DNA of 38,080 nucleotides from Thermoplasmata archaeon (lineage in GTDB: Archaea > Thermoplasmatota > Thermoplasmata > Thermoplasmatales > Thermoplasmataceae): the NCBI GenBank assembly GCA_021797055.1, contig JAKAAI010000009.1, positions 1 to 38,080 of the forward strand, given 5' to 3'. Shown here one piece after another: positions 1 to 8,792 of the stretch; the stretch's first letter is position 1, and each line of letters starts with the position of its first letter. The position numbers and the translations under genes were made by a program. Below the pieces are notes generated by a model. The model saw nothing but the letters and a program-made list of their open reading frames with translations, was not told the DNA's origin and ran no database searches.

Positions 1-212
1 TGTAAGTTGTTAGTGAGTAAGACGTATATTGTTTCCGGTATTGAATTATTTTACAAAATTTTGGAAATATCATCAAAACCCAATAAAGACCTGGTGATAC
101 CATCTGGATTCCAGTCAATAAGACTTGCTGCAGTAAAACACGTCTTTTTTTGTGTATCTTACTGAAATTTTAGCATTAAAATCTATAGTATGTTGAAAAA
201 TAGGAGATACAG
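1..212. other. P450 downstream region, possible coding remnant
   Basis: No complete gene is visible. On the minus strand a frame is open from about 156 down to a TAA at 51-53. Its tail reads SLIDWNPDGITRSLLGFDD and then SKIL, which looks protein-like, but the frame has no ATG, GTG or TTG and is closed by a stop just upstream. It may be the degraded C-terminus of another gene or chance. A T-run at 143-150 lies on the plus strand. I do not assign a function. Confidence 0.25.
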
Positions 213-1425
213 TTAGAACGATATTCTTAGGTGCTCAAGACCTCGCATATTATAATTTCCTCTGTACTTTGGTTCTTCGATGATTTTCCCTCCTTTAAGG
301 TGATCGAGAAGCTTGTTAAAGGCTATTGCACCTTCAACCCTTGCGAGAGGTGCACCAAGGCAAAAATGTATCCCTTCGGAAAAGGATAGATGTCTTATCT
401 CATTTCTAGTTATATCAAATTTGTCTGGTTCATTGAATATTTCTTCATCTCGATTGGCAGATCCCACCATGACAGCTATAAACTTATTTTTTGCAACATC
501 AAGACCTTCTATGCTAACGTCATCTGTCATAGATACCCTACCTACCATTTGAACTGGAGAATCATACCTAAGTATTTCCTCTATAGCATTTTTGATAAGT
601 GAACGGTCATCAATGAGCATATTCATCTGCTCGCTGTTTTTCATCAGGGCATAGAATCCATTTCCTATTAGGTTAGTGGTAGTTTCGTGCCCAGCAACGA
701 GCAGCAATGTGCAATAGCGTCAAAAGCTCTTCCACTGTTATATTGTACCCGCCCTCCATATCGGTCACCATTTTGCTCAGAAGATCTTCCGATGGATCCC
801 TTTTCTTGATTTCCATCAAATCACTAAAGTATTTCCCAAGCTCTCCTTTTGCTACGAAACCATTGTAAATGTCATCATCTGAGGAAAGCGGATTAAGTAG
901 TTTTGCAAATTCGTCCGATAGAATCTTGAACCTGGGCATATCCTTTTCAGGCACGCCCATCAGTTTTGCTATAACATAAGCAGGAAGTGGAGCTGCAAAT
1001 TGCGTAATTAGATCTATTTCGCGTTTACCATTTGGTTTAAGAAGATTTTCAGAAAGGTTCTCAATAAATGGTTTTAATTGCTCAATGGCTCGGGGCGTAA
1101 AAGACTTGGATGCCAAGTTTCTTATTCTCGTGTGGTCAGGAGGATTGAGAGACAGTATTGACCTACGTTTCATCTTAGGATGTTTATCCCCATATTCTTT
1201 CATGTATTTGTCGAATATTGGAGATGGTTCGTCTAAATCATTTGGCGTGTGTCCAAATTGTTTCTCCTTTAAAATCATGTTGCATGTTTCGTACCTGCTT
1301 ACGAAGAAAGTGTCCAAATTCTTAGAATATACTATGGGAAATTGCATTCTCAACTTTCTATAGAAAGGATACGGATCCTGCAATGACCTTTGCATCTCCA
1401 ATAAGAAATCCTCACCTGCTTTCAT
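213..1425 (-). pseudogene. cytochrome P450, interrupted by a frameshift
   Basis: Two reading frames together make one cytochrome P450 of about 404 residues, the usual length of a soluble prokaryotic P450. The N-terminal part (1425 to about 700) has the NPPDHTRIR segment of the C helix. The C-terminal part (about 707 to 213) begins in the I helix with AGHETTT and contains the K-helix ExxR (EEILRYD) and the haem-binding loop FSEGIHFCLGAPLAR with the axial Cys. The frames change within about 20 bases near 695-712. One extra base there would explain it: removing one restores ELLTLLHI...VAGHETT with the usual spacing from the helix Glu to AGxET. A TATA-like CTATAAAATA (1451-1460) sits about 30 nt upstream of ATG 1425. 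No redox partner is adjacent. Substrate unknown. It may be a recent pseudogene or a sequencing error, because every other landmark is intact. Confidence 0.85.
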
Positions 1426-1779
1426 TCTTTCCTTTTATAATCTAGAGATTCTATAAAATATTTTCTTCTGTCCAACATTCTCATGATTTGGTTTATATTT
1501 TGCTGTATGCAATACTTAACTGAAATCATGAAAATTGAATCATCTACTTTTATTTGAAATGAGGCATTTTACCATAATAATCAGGAATCAGTCTCTGCCA
1601 TCTTACTCCTTTTTTTAAATATCAACCTGTATGTAGTGCGCCGAATCCTGCGCGTTATCTCTCCTATTACTCATTTATGGCTGGATATAATTCCTTCCAA
1701 TTAAAATGGTCAATTTATTCTGTTCATACTTATAATTTGTTAACAAGTTAGATATACTGTAAAATAATGGTTTAAGCAA
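1426..1779. other. intergenic region, P450 and cbiA promoters
   Basis: About 350 nt without a convincing gene. The left end holds the TATA-like element of the P450 (1451-1460, minus strand). The right end holds that of cbiA (1751-1758, plus strand). Between them only short AT-rich open frames are seen, with no recognisable product, RNA or repeat. Confidence 0.5.
1751..1758 (+). promoter_or_regulatory. TATA box of cbiA
   Basis: GATATACT is centred about 25 nt before the TTG at 1780. Transcription from it would begin at the start codon, giving a leaderless message and supporting the TTG start. Confidence 0.5.
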
Positions 1780-3048
1780 TTGAAGGCTATAGGAATAACT
1801 TCGCCATTTACAGGATCGGGAAAAACACTTCTTACAATAGGTTTACTCAACAAATATAAAAATTCTATGGGTGTTAAAATTGGGCCAGATTACATAGATG
1901 GCATGTTCCATACATACTTATCTGGAAATAGATCTCCGAACATAGACCGCTGGATTCAGGGAAAAAAATGGCGTAATTTTCTATCTTCATTACCAGAAAA
2001 TACTGAAATCATCGTTGTTGAAGGTGTAATGGGCCTATATGATTCTGGAATGGACATTGATCTGAGCTCTCACTGGTATTTCAACGCTCTAGGCATCCCA
2101 TATATCCTTATCGTTGATGTCGAGAAGATGGCTGAATCTGCGTACGCCATGTCAAAGGGGTTTTTAGGTAGAAATTGTGCAGGAGTTATTATAAACAATT
2201 TTTACTCAGAAAAACATTACGCAATGGTTTCTAGAAACTTCATAAAAAATGGTGTCAAAATACTCGCTTCTATACCACATCTTGATAAATTGAAAATTGA
2301 AGAGAGACACCTTGGCCTACATCTTCCGAATGAGATTCCAGATCTTCTGGAGAAAGCCAAAATTGTTTCCGGTTATATTCCAGATGATTTGATTCAGTCA
2401 TTTGGTAATATTGCTACAAATAGAAAACAAGAAAGAATAAACACGCCCAAAACAGGAAAAAAGATAAAAGTAGCCATGGATAAGGCATTCAGCTTTTATT
2501 ATTCAGACTCCCTTGCTTTCTTAAATAGAATAGGAGATGTGGAATTTTTCTCTCCACTTTCTGGTGAAAGCTGTGATAATTCATCTCTTATCTACATTGG
2601 AGGAGGATATCCAGAACTTTATGCGAAAGAGATTTCAAAGAGCAGATTTATCAGGGACCTGAAAACCGAGTTTCTTGCTGGAACTCCTATAATTGCTGAA
2701 TGCGGCGGGATGATGGTAACATTAGACGCACTTATTACCGATAATGGAAAATACAGGATGGCAGGGATATTTTCAGGTTCTTCGAGGATGGGAAAAATAC
2801 CTTCAATTTCCTATACCAAGCTTGTTAGCATCGATAAATCTCTCCTTTTCAGAAATGGCGAGGTTGCATATGGACACGAGTTTCATTACAGCCGTACCGA
2901 GACTTCTGAAAAATTAGTAATGAAAAATGTCAGGGGAAATGGAATTAACGGAATGGATGTCTTATATAAGTTGAATGCACAGGCATCATACTCACATTTC
3001 AGCCTAGCCAGATATGGTAAGCGATTAATTAATATCTTAAATCGATAA
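1780..3048 (+). CDS. cbiA: cobyrinate a,c-diamide synthase CbiA
   Basis: Glutamine- and ATP-dependent amidation of the a and c side chains of cobyrinate, in corrinoid (B12) synthesis or salvage. The 422 residues match the family length. The N-terminal half is a P-loop dethiobiotin-synthetase-like domain: FTGSGKT near residues 8-14, then KIGPDYIDG, and VVEGVMGLYD near 85. The C-terminal half is a class I glutamine amidotransferase, with IGGGYPELYA near 275, nucleophile Cys in AECGGMM near residue 308 and the GHEFHYS segment near 365. The start is TTG, supported by the TATA spacing. Next to it are a histidine phosphatase of CobC type and, facing it, an importer of BtuFCD type, which suggests work on imported corrinoids. 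No other cobalamin synthesis genes are in the window. Confidence 0.93.
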   Translation: MKAIGITSPFTGSGKTLLTIGLLNKYKNSMGVKIGPDYIDGMFHTYLSGNRSPNIDRWIQGKKWRNFLSSLPENTEIIVVEGVMGLYDSGMDIDLSSHWYFNALGIPYILIVDVEKMAESAYAMSKGFLGRNCAGVIINNFYSEKHYAMVSRNFIKNGVKILASIPHLDKLKIEERHLGLHLPNEIPDLLEKAKIVSGYIPDDLIQSFGNIATNRKQERINTPKTGKKIKVAMDKAFSFYYSDSLAFLNRIGDVEFFSPLSGESCDNSSLIYIGGGYPELYAKEISKSRFIRDLKTEFLAGTPIIAECGGMMVTLDALITDNGKYRMAGIFSGSSRMGKIPSISYTKLVSIDKSLLFRNGEVAYGHEFHYSRTETSEKLVMKNVRGNGINGMDVLYKLNAQASYSHFSLARYGKRLINILNR

Positions 3049-3100
3049 TCTTACGCAATGAATTGATGAATAATTTATACCAAATTCAAAGGACATGTTC

Positions 3101-3107
3101 TATAAAT
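3101..3107 (+). promoter_or_regulatory. TATA box of the CobC-like phosphatase gene
   Basis: TATAAAT centred 27 nt before ATG 3131 predicts a leaderless transcript from that ATG. It also means that the more upstream in-frame ATG at 3095 lies before the transcription start, so 3095 is unlikely to be used. Confidence 0.5.
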
Positions 3108-3130
3108 CGCAAAGCATTTCCGTTTTTAGT

Positions 3131-3730
3131 ATGAGAAAAGATGAGATGGAGTTAACCCTATTCAGGCATGGAGAAACAGTCGCTAACGCAAAAGGCGAAT
3201 GGCAAGGTTCCACTGATTCAGATTTAACTGAATCAGGTAAACTTGAGTTAATCGAAGTAGCAAGATCATCGCTCCCAAAAAATATAGACCTGATACTTCA
3301 CAGTGGGATGGCGCGTTCTGTAAAGTCTGCCGAGATAATATCCAAAATAATTGGTGTGCAAAGAATAGGATGTTGTGATTTACTGAGGGACAGGAACTTG
3401 GGAGCAGGAGAGAGCATGACATCTGCAAGTATAATGGAAGTCTTCGGTCTTAAATTCACCAATATACTGGACAATACTATAGACAACCTACCAGGATCCG
3501 AGAACGTCGAAGAACTGAAAAATAGAGTCAAGAAGGCAAGGAACTTACTGTTTAGAAACTATAGGGGAAAAAACGTACTTGCAGTATCTCACGGAGGCTT
3601 CATCAGAATGTTTTACAAAATATACATCGGTGATCCGCACTCTATAAGATTCACAAATTGTTCATTTATCAAGGTACGAATGAATGAGACGGAAACCATT
3701 CTTTTGGAGAAGAGGGTAATGTATCTTTAA
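3131..3730 (+). CDS. histidine phosphatase, CobC-like (alpha-ribazole phosphatase?)
   Basis: A histidine phosphatase (phosphoglycerate mutase-like) of about 199 residues. The catalytic motif LFRHGET lies near the N-terminus, followed by the substrate-binding arm GSTDSDLTESG, and the second catalytic His is in LAVSHGGFIRMFY near the C-terminus. In the CobC branch such enzymes remove the 5'-phosphate from alpha-ribazole phosphate or adenosylcobalamin phosphate. That role is inferred from the neighbours cbiA (83 nt upstream) and the btu-type importer; sequence alone supports only the superfamily. ATG 3131 is chosen from the TATA at 3101-3107. ATG 3146 is also possible. The gene converges on the importer ATPase with 3 nt between the two stops. 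Confidence 0.8.
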   Translation: MRKDEMELTLFRHGETVANAKGEWQGSTDSDLTESGKLELIEVARSSLPKNIDLILHSGMARSVKSAEIISKIIGVQRIGCCDLLRDRNLGAGESMTSASIMEVFGLKFTNILDNTIDNLPGSENVEELKNRVKKARNLLFRNYRGKNVLAVSHGGFIRMFYKIYIGDPHSIRFTNCSFIKVRMNETETILLEKRVMYL

Positions 3731-3733
3731 TCA

Positions 3734-4480
3734 TCACCTGGTTGCAATTATTCTGGTTCCTGCACTACTCTCATCCAGAATAAATTTTGCAGAGTAAATT
3801 TGTTCCAGAATATCAGGAATCAAAACTTCATTAGATTTACCGTATGCTATCTGTTTTCCTGACTTAAGCAAAAGGACGCGGTCGCATGTCTCTCTCAGCT
3901 TATTCAGATCGTGAAATATAGTAATTACAAGTTTCCCGGAATCAGAAAGTTTCTTCATCTCGTTGAAGAGGAAGATTTCCCGGTCTATGTCGAGAAAGGT
4001 ATCTGGCTCATCCATTACTATTATATCCGCCCCCTGATGTATGGCTCCTGCAAACATAACTAATCTTTTTTCTCCTCCGCTCAGTGTGTTAAAATCCCTG
4101 TGTTTCAGAGAATCAAGACCAAAGTATCCTATCAGATCAGACAGAGATTCATTTTTGTCTACCATACTGTATTCGGATGCTAGTAAAACATCCTGGACCG
4201 AAAGATTCAAAGGAGAAAACAAGGATTGTGGCAGATATGATATCTTCCTGGAAATCTCTCTCTGCGTGAGACCAGCTAAATTTTTACCATCGATCATGAC
4301 GGACCCATCCACAGGTTTTAGCAGACCCAGGATCAGCCTTATTAAAGTAGACTTCCCTGAGCCATTTGGACCACCGATACCAAAAACCTCTCCTCTATCT
4401 GCCATAAATGATACAGGGCCAAGAGAAAATGATGCATTACGATAACTAAGGGAACTCACTTCAATCTGAATAATAACCAC
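3734..4480 (-). CDS. ABC transporter ATPase, cobalamin/siderophore type (BtuD-like)
   Basis: ATPase of the importer encoded with the two genes upstream. It has Walker A GPNGSGKST, signature LSGGEKRLVM, Walker B DIIVMDEPDTFLD and switch His in TIFHDLNK. The family is that of BtuD, FhuC and FecE. The frame is open up to an ATG at 4519, but the family-like N-terminus IQIEVSSLSYR begins at GTG 4480, which overlaps the end of the permease by 20 nt. GTG 4459, just after the permease stop, is the alternative. Cytoplasmic and membrane-associated. The substrate is inferred as a corrinoid from the facing cbiA gene; an iron chelate cannot be excluded. Confidence 0.88.
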   Translation of the reverse strand: MVIIQIEVSSLSYRNASFSLGPVSFMADRGEVFGIGGPNGSGKSTLIRLILGLLKPVDGSVMIDGKNLAGLTQREISRKISYLPQSLFSPLNLSVQDVLLASEYSMVDKNESLSDLIGYFGLDSLKHRDFNTLSGGEKRLVMFAGAIHQGADIIVMDEPDTFLDIDREIFLFNEMKKLSDSGKLVITIFHDLNKLRETCDRVLLLKSGKQIAYGKSNEVLIPDILEQIYSAKFILDESSAGTRIIATR

Positions 4481-5540
4481 CTGCCAGCCTTCTAAGCAAG
4501 TATATGAAAAATGGCACACCTATAATACCCGTCACGATCCCAATGGGGACAACTCGTGGCAATATTATCAGTCTTGCAATGTCATAGGCCACGACAAGAA
4601 AAATGGCGCCGAATATAGCTGAAGCGGGTATGACTTTACGGTTGCTGCCCCCGTATATCAGCCGAGAAATATGGGGTGTAATCAAGCCCACGAAACCAAT
4701 CAACCCTGAAATGGATACAGCAGCTGATACGCTCAACGTTACAAGGATTAAGGCAATTAGCTTAAGTGCTTCAACATTCACACCTACACTTTTAGCATAT
4801 TCTTCACCGAGCTGGATTGTGTCAAGTTCCCTTGCATACATCCCTATTATAATCATGCTTACAACGCCTAGAATTGCGACCGGGATCAGAGAATTCCACG
4901 TGATATTTTCGACTGAACCCATCAACCAGAAAAAAACCTCACTTGCGCCCTCAAGGCTTGGGCTTGTATAAAGCAGGAATGCAACTATAGATGAGATGAA
5001 AACACTGACTGCAATACCTGTAAGCAGAAGATAGAGCACCGGTACCCTTCTGCTTCTTAACGAGAATATATAGATAGCAAGCACTATTGCAACTGAGAAG
5101 ACAAAAGCCAGAGCCTCAAGTGTATAATAACCGAAAATTGTGACTCCCAATGCTATAGCAAGGACAGCACCAAGAGCTGCTCCGCTTGATATGCCAATCA
5201 TGTAGGGCTCAGTGATTGGATTCTTGAAGACGCTCTGTATGGTTGCCCCCCCAACTCCAAGAACAGCACCGATAACGATTGCACCGATTATGTGCGGTCC
5301 TCTTAAATCGATAATAATTTCCCTCTGAATATCTGATGTCCCGGATGCAAAAATATGACCAGCAATAGGTATCTGGCTTAAAACAACCTTAATTACAGTA
5401 AGTGGAGGTATATAGACTGCACCTATAAATGCTGAGAAAAGTGAAACTAAAATTAGGATTAAAATTGAAAAGGAAAAAATTATGAATTTTTTCCTGGGAA
5501 AATCTTTTTTGTACTCCTTAATCCAAGCAAGATTCATCAA
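4461..5540 (-). CDS. ABC transporter permease, FecCD family (BtuC-like)
   Basis: A 359-residue polytopic membrane protein of the FecCD/BtuC permease family, with about nine or ten hydrophobic segments. Family landmarks are LRGPHIIGAIVIGAVLGVGG near residue 95, FKNPITEPYMIGISSGAALG near 115, and FVGLITPHISRLIYG near 285, the loop that contacts the ATPase. Two copies would form the pore of a type II importer. Its start overlaps the binding-protein gene by 4 nt and its end overlaps the ATPase gene, so the three are one operon. Confidence 0.93.
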   Translation of the reverse strand: MMNLAWIKEYKKDFPRKKFIIFSFSILILILVSLFSAFIGAVYIPPLTVIKVVLSQIPIAGHIFASGTSDIQREIIIDLRGPHIIGAIVIGAVLGVGGATIQSVFKNPITEPYMIGISSGAALGAVLAIALGVTIFGYYTLEALAFVFSVAIVLAIYIFSLRSRRVPVLYLLLTGIAVSVFISSIVAFLLYTSPSLEGASEVFFWLMGSVENITWNSLIPVAILGVVSMIIIGMYARELDTIQLGEEYAKSVGVNVEALKLIALILVTLSVSAAVSISGLIGFVGLITPHISRLIYGGSNRKVIPASAIFGAIFLVVAYDIARLIILPRVVPIGIVTGIIGVPFFIYLLRRLAGGYYSD

Positions 5541-6502
5541 AGGCCCATAGTAGGTGAGTATTCAAGTTTAATCGGAAACTGTGGGAGTGATATGAAGTTT
5601 GGATAAACCTGATTCGCTAGCCACGCAATACCATATACAATCCTGAAATCTGGTTCCTCGAAGAAGCTGTCGTTTACAACAGAAATTATCCTGTTGTTGT
5701 AATATGCTGATGTTTCATTGAATGGCGCTGAATTCACGGCCCCAAAAGGAACGTACTGATCCAGTACGATTACCTGCGGGTTGTCTGCAGCTATAAGTTC
5801 AGGTGACATCTGATAGTATCCGGTTGCGTTTGCTATATTTTTCAGATGAGCATACTGCATAATCTGCGATATAAAAGTACCATTTCCAGCTGTCCAGTCA
5901 CCTTCAGAAAGATAATAGAATGCAGTAAATTCCGCGGACGAATTTATATTAGACATATCTGATGTAATTGTCTTCAGGGAAACATTGATCCAGTTGTTGA
6001 TCAGAGATGCATTTAGTTCCGTTCCAGTAAGGATTCCAAACATGGTTGTCTCATTCTCAATCTCCTGTATGTTTTCTGGATTGTCTACAAGTACCGGAAT
6101 ACTGTAGTTAAGTAGTTCATATCCATAGGACGGCATTGTGGAACCATACAGAAGAACCACCTGAGGTGTGAGATTCAATATCTCCTCAAGATCTATACCG
6201 CAGGCATTGCCTACATTTGGCAACGTTTCATTTGGAGGATAACAGTCAAATTCGTTTCCACCTACGAGATCCTTGTAGGCACCCAGTGCATATAATGTTG
6301 CAGTGGCTGACGGATCTATTGATATTATCCTGGTGAGAGTGTGGTTGAATGTAACTGTCCTACCGAGGGAATCCCTGACCGTTATTTTTCCAATGCTCGA
6401 AGGTGAAACAGTTTTCTTGCTTACCTGCGTATAAGCGATGAAAGAACCAACCAGAACAACTGCAATTATCACTGTTATTAAGATCATAACCTGACGCTTC
6501 AT
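5537..6502 (-). CDS. ABC transporter substrate-binding protein (BtuF-like), membrane-anchored
   Basis: Periplasmic-binding-protein-like domain of the BtuF/FhuD type. An N-terminal hydrophobic helix (about residues 4-24) probably anchors it outside the membrane, and no lipobox Cys is visible. The mature part starts with ITVRDSLGRTVTF, then RIISIDPSATATLYALGAYKDLVG, and contains ILNLTPQVVLL, all usual for the family. Many N-x-S/T sites fit an external, glycosylated protein. The frame opens at GTG 6511; ATG 6502 is the likelier start. It is the first gene of the importer operon. An operator-like sequence lies between its TATA (6545-6552) and the start. Confidence 0.88.
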   Translation of the reverse strand: MKRQVMILITVIIAVVLVGSFIAYTQVSKKTVSPSSIGKITVRDSLGRTVTFNHTLTRIISIDPSATATLYALGAYKDLVGGNEFDCYPPNETLPNVGNACGIDLEEILNLTPQVVLLYGSTMPSYGYELLNYSIPVLVDNPENIQEIENETTMFGILTGTELNASLINNWINVSLKTITSDMSNINSSAEFTAFYYLSEGDWTAGNGTFISQIMQYAHLKNIANATGYYQMSPELIAADNPQVIVLDQYVPFGAVNSAPFNETSAYYNNRIISVVNDSFFEEPDFRIVYGIAWLANQVYPNFISLPQFPIKLEYSPTMGL

Positions 6503-6514
6503 TTTAATCACTTT

Positions 6515-6544
6515 AAGTTTTCTTCACTTTGGTGAAGTTTTCTT
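6515..6544 (-). promoter_or_regulatory. putative operator of the btuFCD-like operon
   Basis: A perfect 6-bp inverted repeat, CTTCAC-TTTG-GTGAAG, at 6522-6537 lies within a 10-bp direct repeat AAGTTTTCTT at 6515-6524 and 6535-6544, 20 bp apart, about two helical turns. It sits directly downstream of the TATA element and covers the expected transcription start. A repressor bound here would block initiation. The regulator is unknown. Confidence 0.55.
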
Positions 6545-6552
6545 AATATAAT
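6545..6552 (-). promoter_or_regulatory. TATA box of the btuFCD-like operon
   Basis: On the minus strand this reads ATTATATT. The expected start of transcription about 26 nt downstream is near 6522, leaving a leader of about 20 nt or less before ATG 6502. Confidence 0.5.
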
Positions 6553-6570
6553 AGTTTTTTGGCATTAAAT

Positions 6571-7722
6571 TCATTTGACAATCGATGACTTTTTGCCTTT
6601 AAAGGCAAAGATAAAAATTACCACACCTGCGAAACCAGAAAGTGTTGTGTAAAGCCATAATATCACAGGATTTCTTGTAACTGAAAAGGAAAGACCTCCA
6701 ACTGAAGGTCCGACGGCTCTTCCAAAAGTCATAAATGCGTTATAAAGACCCAAGTTTCGTCCTATGTTCTCTGGCTTTGATATATCTGATACAATTGAGT
6801 AACCAACCGGGAACGAAAAGTCTTCACCTATTGTTAGAACCATGGTTGACAATATTAGGCCAACGAACGAATTATCGAATCCATATGAGAGAAAACCAAA
6901 TACATAGAGAAACGTTCCAATCCAGTATGATCTGAATATTCCTATCTTTCCCGTCATGATATAGATCGGTGCCTGAAGCAGTATGACAAATAAACCATTG
7001 GTGAGGTAGATAAAACCTAATTCAGAGACTGCAATGTGTCTTATTGAAACTGCGTAATTTGTCAAAGTAACTGTTTCCTGTGACTGCACCATCATAACAA
7101 GAAATACCACAAATGAAAGTATTAAAACAGCTCTGTTTCTTGAATATGAAAGACCAGCTCCTACCTTGGATCCATAATTTCTATTTATCGTGAGAGAGAT
7201 CGCAAGGGACGTGAACAAGCAAATTAAAGCAAATAGGAATAGATATCTGTAACCGACTGCTGATATCACAAACCCGCCAATTGCCGGTCCAAATCCCCAG
7301 CCTATGTTGTTGCCCACTCTCAGGATCGAGAAACCCTTCAGATTGACTGTGCTTGAAAGCGAGACGAGAGCATTGATAGAAGGAGCTTGCAATGCATTTG
7401 CTGACATAAGTGTTATGAATGCAACCGGGTAGTATACCGGAGACAGAGACAGACCAGTAAAAATAAAAATAAAAGCAAATGTAAAGCTTTGAACCAGGAG
7501 CGATATTAAAATTGTAGTTTTATGGCCTATTTTGTCTCCGAGGGATCCGCCATAAAGTGATACAAATGCAGATAAAATCCCACCGACTGTAAAAATTAAC
7601 CCATCCTCAAAATACGGGATTTTCAGGATTGAATGGAAATATAATGAACTATAGATCCAGACAGATGAATATCCAAATCCCCGGATCGTAGATACCGCTG
7701 TAATTATCTTTACGTTATTCAA
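6571..7722 (-). CDS. MFS transporter
   Basis: A 383-residue major facilitator with about 12 hydrophobic segments. The loop between helices 2 and 3 carries the MFS motif GGSLGDKIGHKTTI near residue 60. The second half has a weaker counterpart. It resembles drug or sugar exporters, but no substrate can be named. It starts with TTG 7722, preceded by GGTGGAG as a ribosome-binding site a few nt upstream. It is followed after 59 nt by the importer operon in the same direction, which has its own promoter, so a link to corrinoid or metal handling is possible but unproven. Confidence 0.85.
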   Translation of the reverse strand: MNNVKIITAVSTIRGFGYSSVWIYSSLYFHSILKIPYFEDGLIFTVGGILSAFVSLYGGSLGDKIGHKTTILISLLVQSFTFAFIFIFTGLSLSPVYYPVAFITLMSANALQAPSINALVSLSSTVNLKGFSILRVGNNIGWGFGPAIGGFVISAVGYRYLFLFALICLFTSLAISLTINRNYGSKVGAGLSYSRNRAVLILSFVVFLVMMVQSQETVTLTNYAVSIRHIAVSELGFIYLTNGLFVILLQAPIYIMTGKIGIFRSYWIGTFLYVFGFLSYGFDNSFVGLILSTMVLTIGEDFSFPVGYSIVSDISKPENIGRNLGLYNAFMTFGRAVGPSVGGLSFSVTRNPVILWLYTTLSGFAGVVIFIFAFKGKKSSIVK

Positions 7723-7842
7723 TCTCCACCAGTTCTGATCTGGAATGCCATCGAATAAATCATCTTATCCCATTTTATCCCAGTAGTTTCTGTCTTTCCA
7801 TCATAATTTTCTTTGAAATTGAATGGTCAAACAGATAGACAA

Positions 7843-7853
7843 GATTATTAATT
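7843..7853 (+). promoter_or_regulatory. TATA box of the SRP RNA gene
   Basis: GATTATTAATT is centred about 25 nt before the predicted 5' end of the SRP RNA at about 7872. Confidence 0.55.
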
Positions 7854-7871
7854 CTGTTTTCAATGACGTCA

Positions 7872-8178
7872 GGCCGGACTAGGCCGGGGGGTTAGGCACC
7901 TTCTGTAACCCGAAGTCGATATGCGGGGGCGACGGCTTTGGAAGGTCAACCAGACTTCTATCAGGCCCTGTGGAGGCTGTGACACTCTGTTCCTCCGGAC
8001 TCAAGGTCTGCAGCTTTTATCTCAAAGGAGAAAAAGGTTGCAGTCAATCTGGAAAACCCGCCAGGACCGGAAGGGAGCACCGGTATCCAGGACTCTGGGT
8101 GCTGGAGGGGTGCGGAGTGGAGCTGAAGCAGGGGGGACCTGTTAGGACATCTGGCCCGACTGAAGCCTGTCCGGTTCC
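7872..8178 (+). ncRNA. archaeal signal recognition particle RNA (7S)
   Basis: A GC-rich segment of about 307 nt in AT-rich surroundings, with no credible protein. It has the archaeal SRP layout. The 5' and 3' ends can pair as helix 1 (GCCGGAC 7873-7879 with GTCCGGT 8169-8175). The Alu-domain part contains TGTAAC and the GGCCGGGGGGTTAGGC block. The S domain has the helix 8 SRP54-binding loop, with CCAGGACCGGAAGGGAGCA near 8061-8079. The length matches the family. The TATA at 7843-7853 fixes the 5' end near 7872. A T-rich stretch (8184-8191) follows the 3' end and probably ends transcription. The precise ends are uncertain by a few nt. Confidence 0.93.
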
Positions 8179-8213
8179 GATTACTTTTTATTCTACCTGA
8201 CTCTATTGTGTCA

Positions 8214-8792
8214 ATGAACGAACATGATTCGTATTCCCATCTTCTTTCAGAGGATAGGTACAAGTGGCAGGATCCCGTCAGAATAGTAAACGAACTAGGG
8301 CCACTTTCAGGTTACGTTCTTGACAGTGCCTGTGGGCCTGGCTTCTTTACAATCGAACTGGCAAAGGCGATTGCCGGCAAAGGATCAATCGATGCTGTTG
8401 ATTCCGACCCGAAAGCAATTGCTGTGTTGAATGAAAGGATTAAAACCCTTGATCAGAAAGTCCAGTACTCTGTACGAGCCAGAGCAGCAGATGTTGAAAG
8501 AATGTACTTCCCGGAAAGATCTTTTGATCTTATTTTTATCGCAAATTCCTTTCATGACCTGAAGGACAAGGATGGATTTCTTATAAAAGTGTCAAGAATT
8601 CTAAAGACAGAAGGAAGAGTCGTAAACATTGACTGGAGAGCTGAACCAACAGACATTGGCCCGCCTCAAGAAATAAGAATATCTGAGGAGAAATGTATAT
8701 CGATGTTTCAAAAGCATGGTTTCAAATTAAATTCCAAAATATACGGCGGCGAATATCACTATGGATTGGTCTTTACTAAGACAGTTTCATGA
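8214..8792 (+). CDS. class I SAM-dependent methyltransferase
   Basis: About 192 residues. SAM-binding motif I is VLDSACGPGFFTIELA near residues 35-50, the acidic end of beta-2 is VDSD near 65, and motif IV is LIFIANSFHDL near 110. It resembles small UbiE/arsenite-methyltransferase-like enzymes; the substrate cannot be inferred. A TATA-like TTTTTATT (8184-8191) about 26 nt upstream favours ATG 8214 as a leaderless start, with GTG 8208 possible. It follows the SRP RNA by some 35 nt, and its 3' end overlaps the end of the convergent acetyltransferase gene by 6 nt. Confidence 0.85.
   Translation: MNEHDSYSHLLSEDRYKWQDPVRIVNELGPLSGYVLDSACGPGFFTIELAKAIAGKGSIDAVDSDPKAIAVLNERIKTLDQKVQYSVRARAADVERMYFPERSFDLIFIANSFHDLKDKDGFLIKVSRILKTEGRVVNIDWRAEPTDIGPPQEIRISEEKCISMFQKHGFKLNSKIYGGEYHYGLVFTKTVS

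Noticed and set aside
6571..8178. B12 riboswitch near the corrinoid importer
   Set aside because: I found no B12-box-like structured leader before btuF or the MFS gene; the leaders are too short or absent.
7921..8263. Open frames on both strands across the SRP RNA
   Set aside because: The DNA is GC-rich and its conserved pairing and SRP54-binding loop identify an RNA. The frames have no protein-like features.
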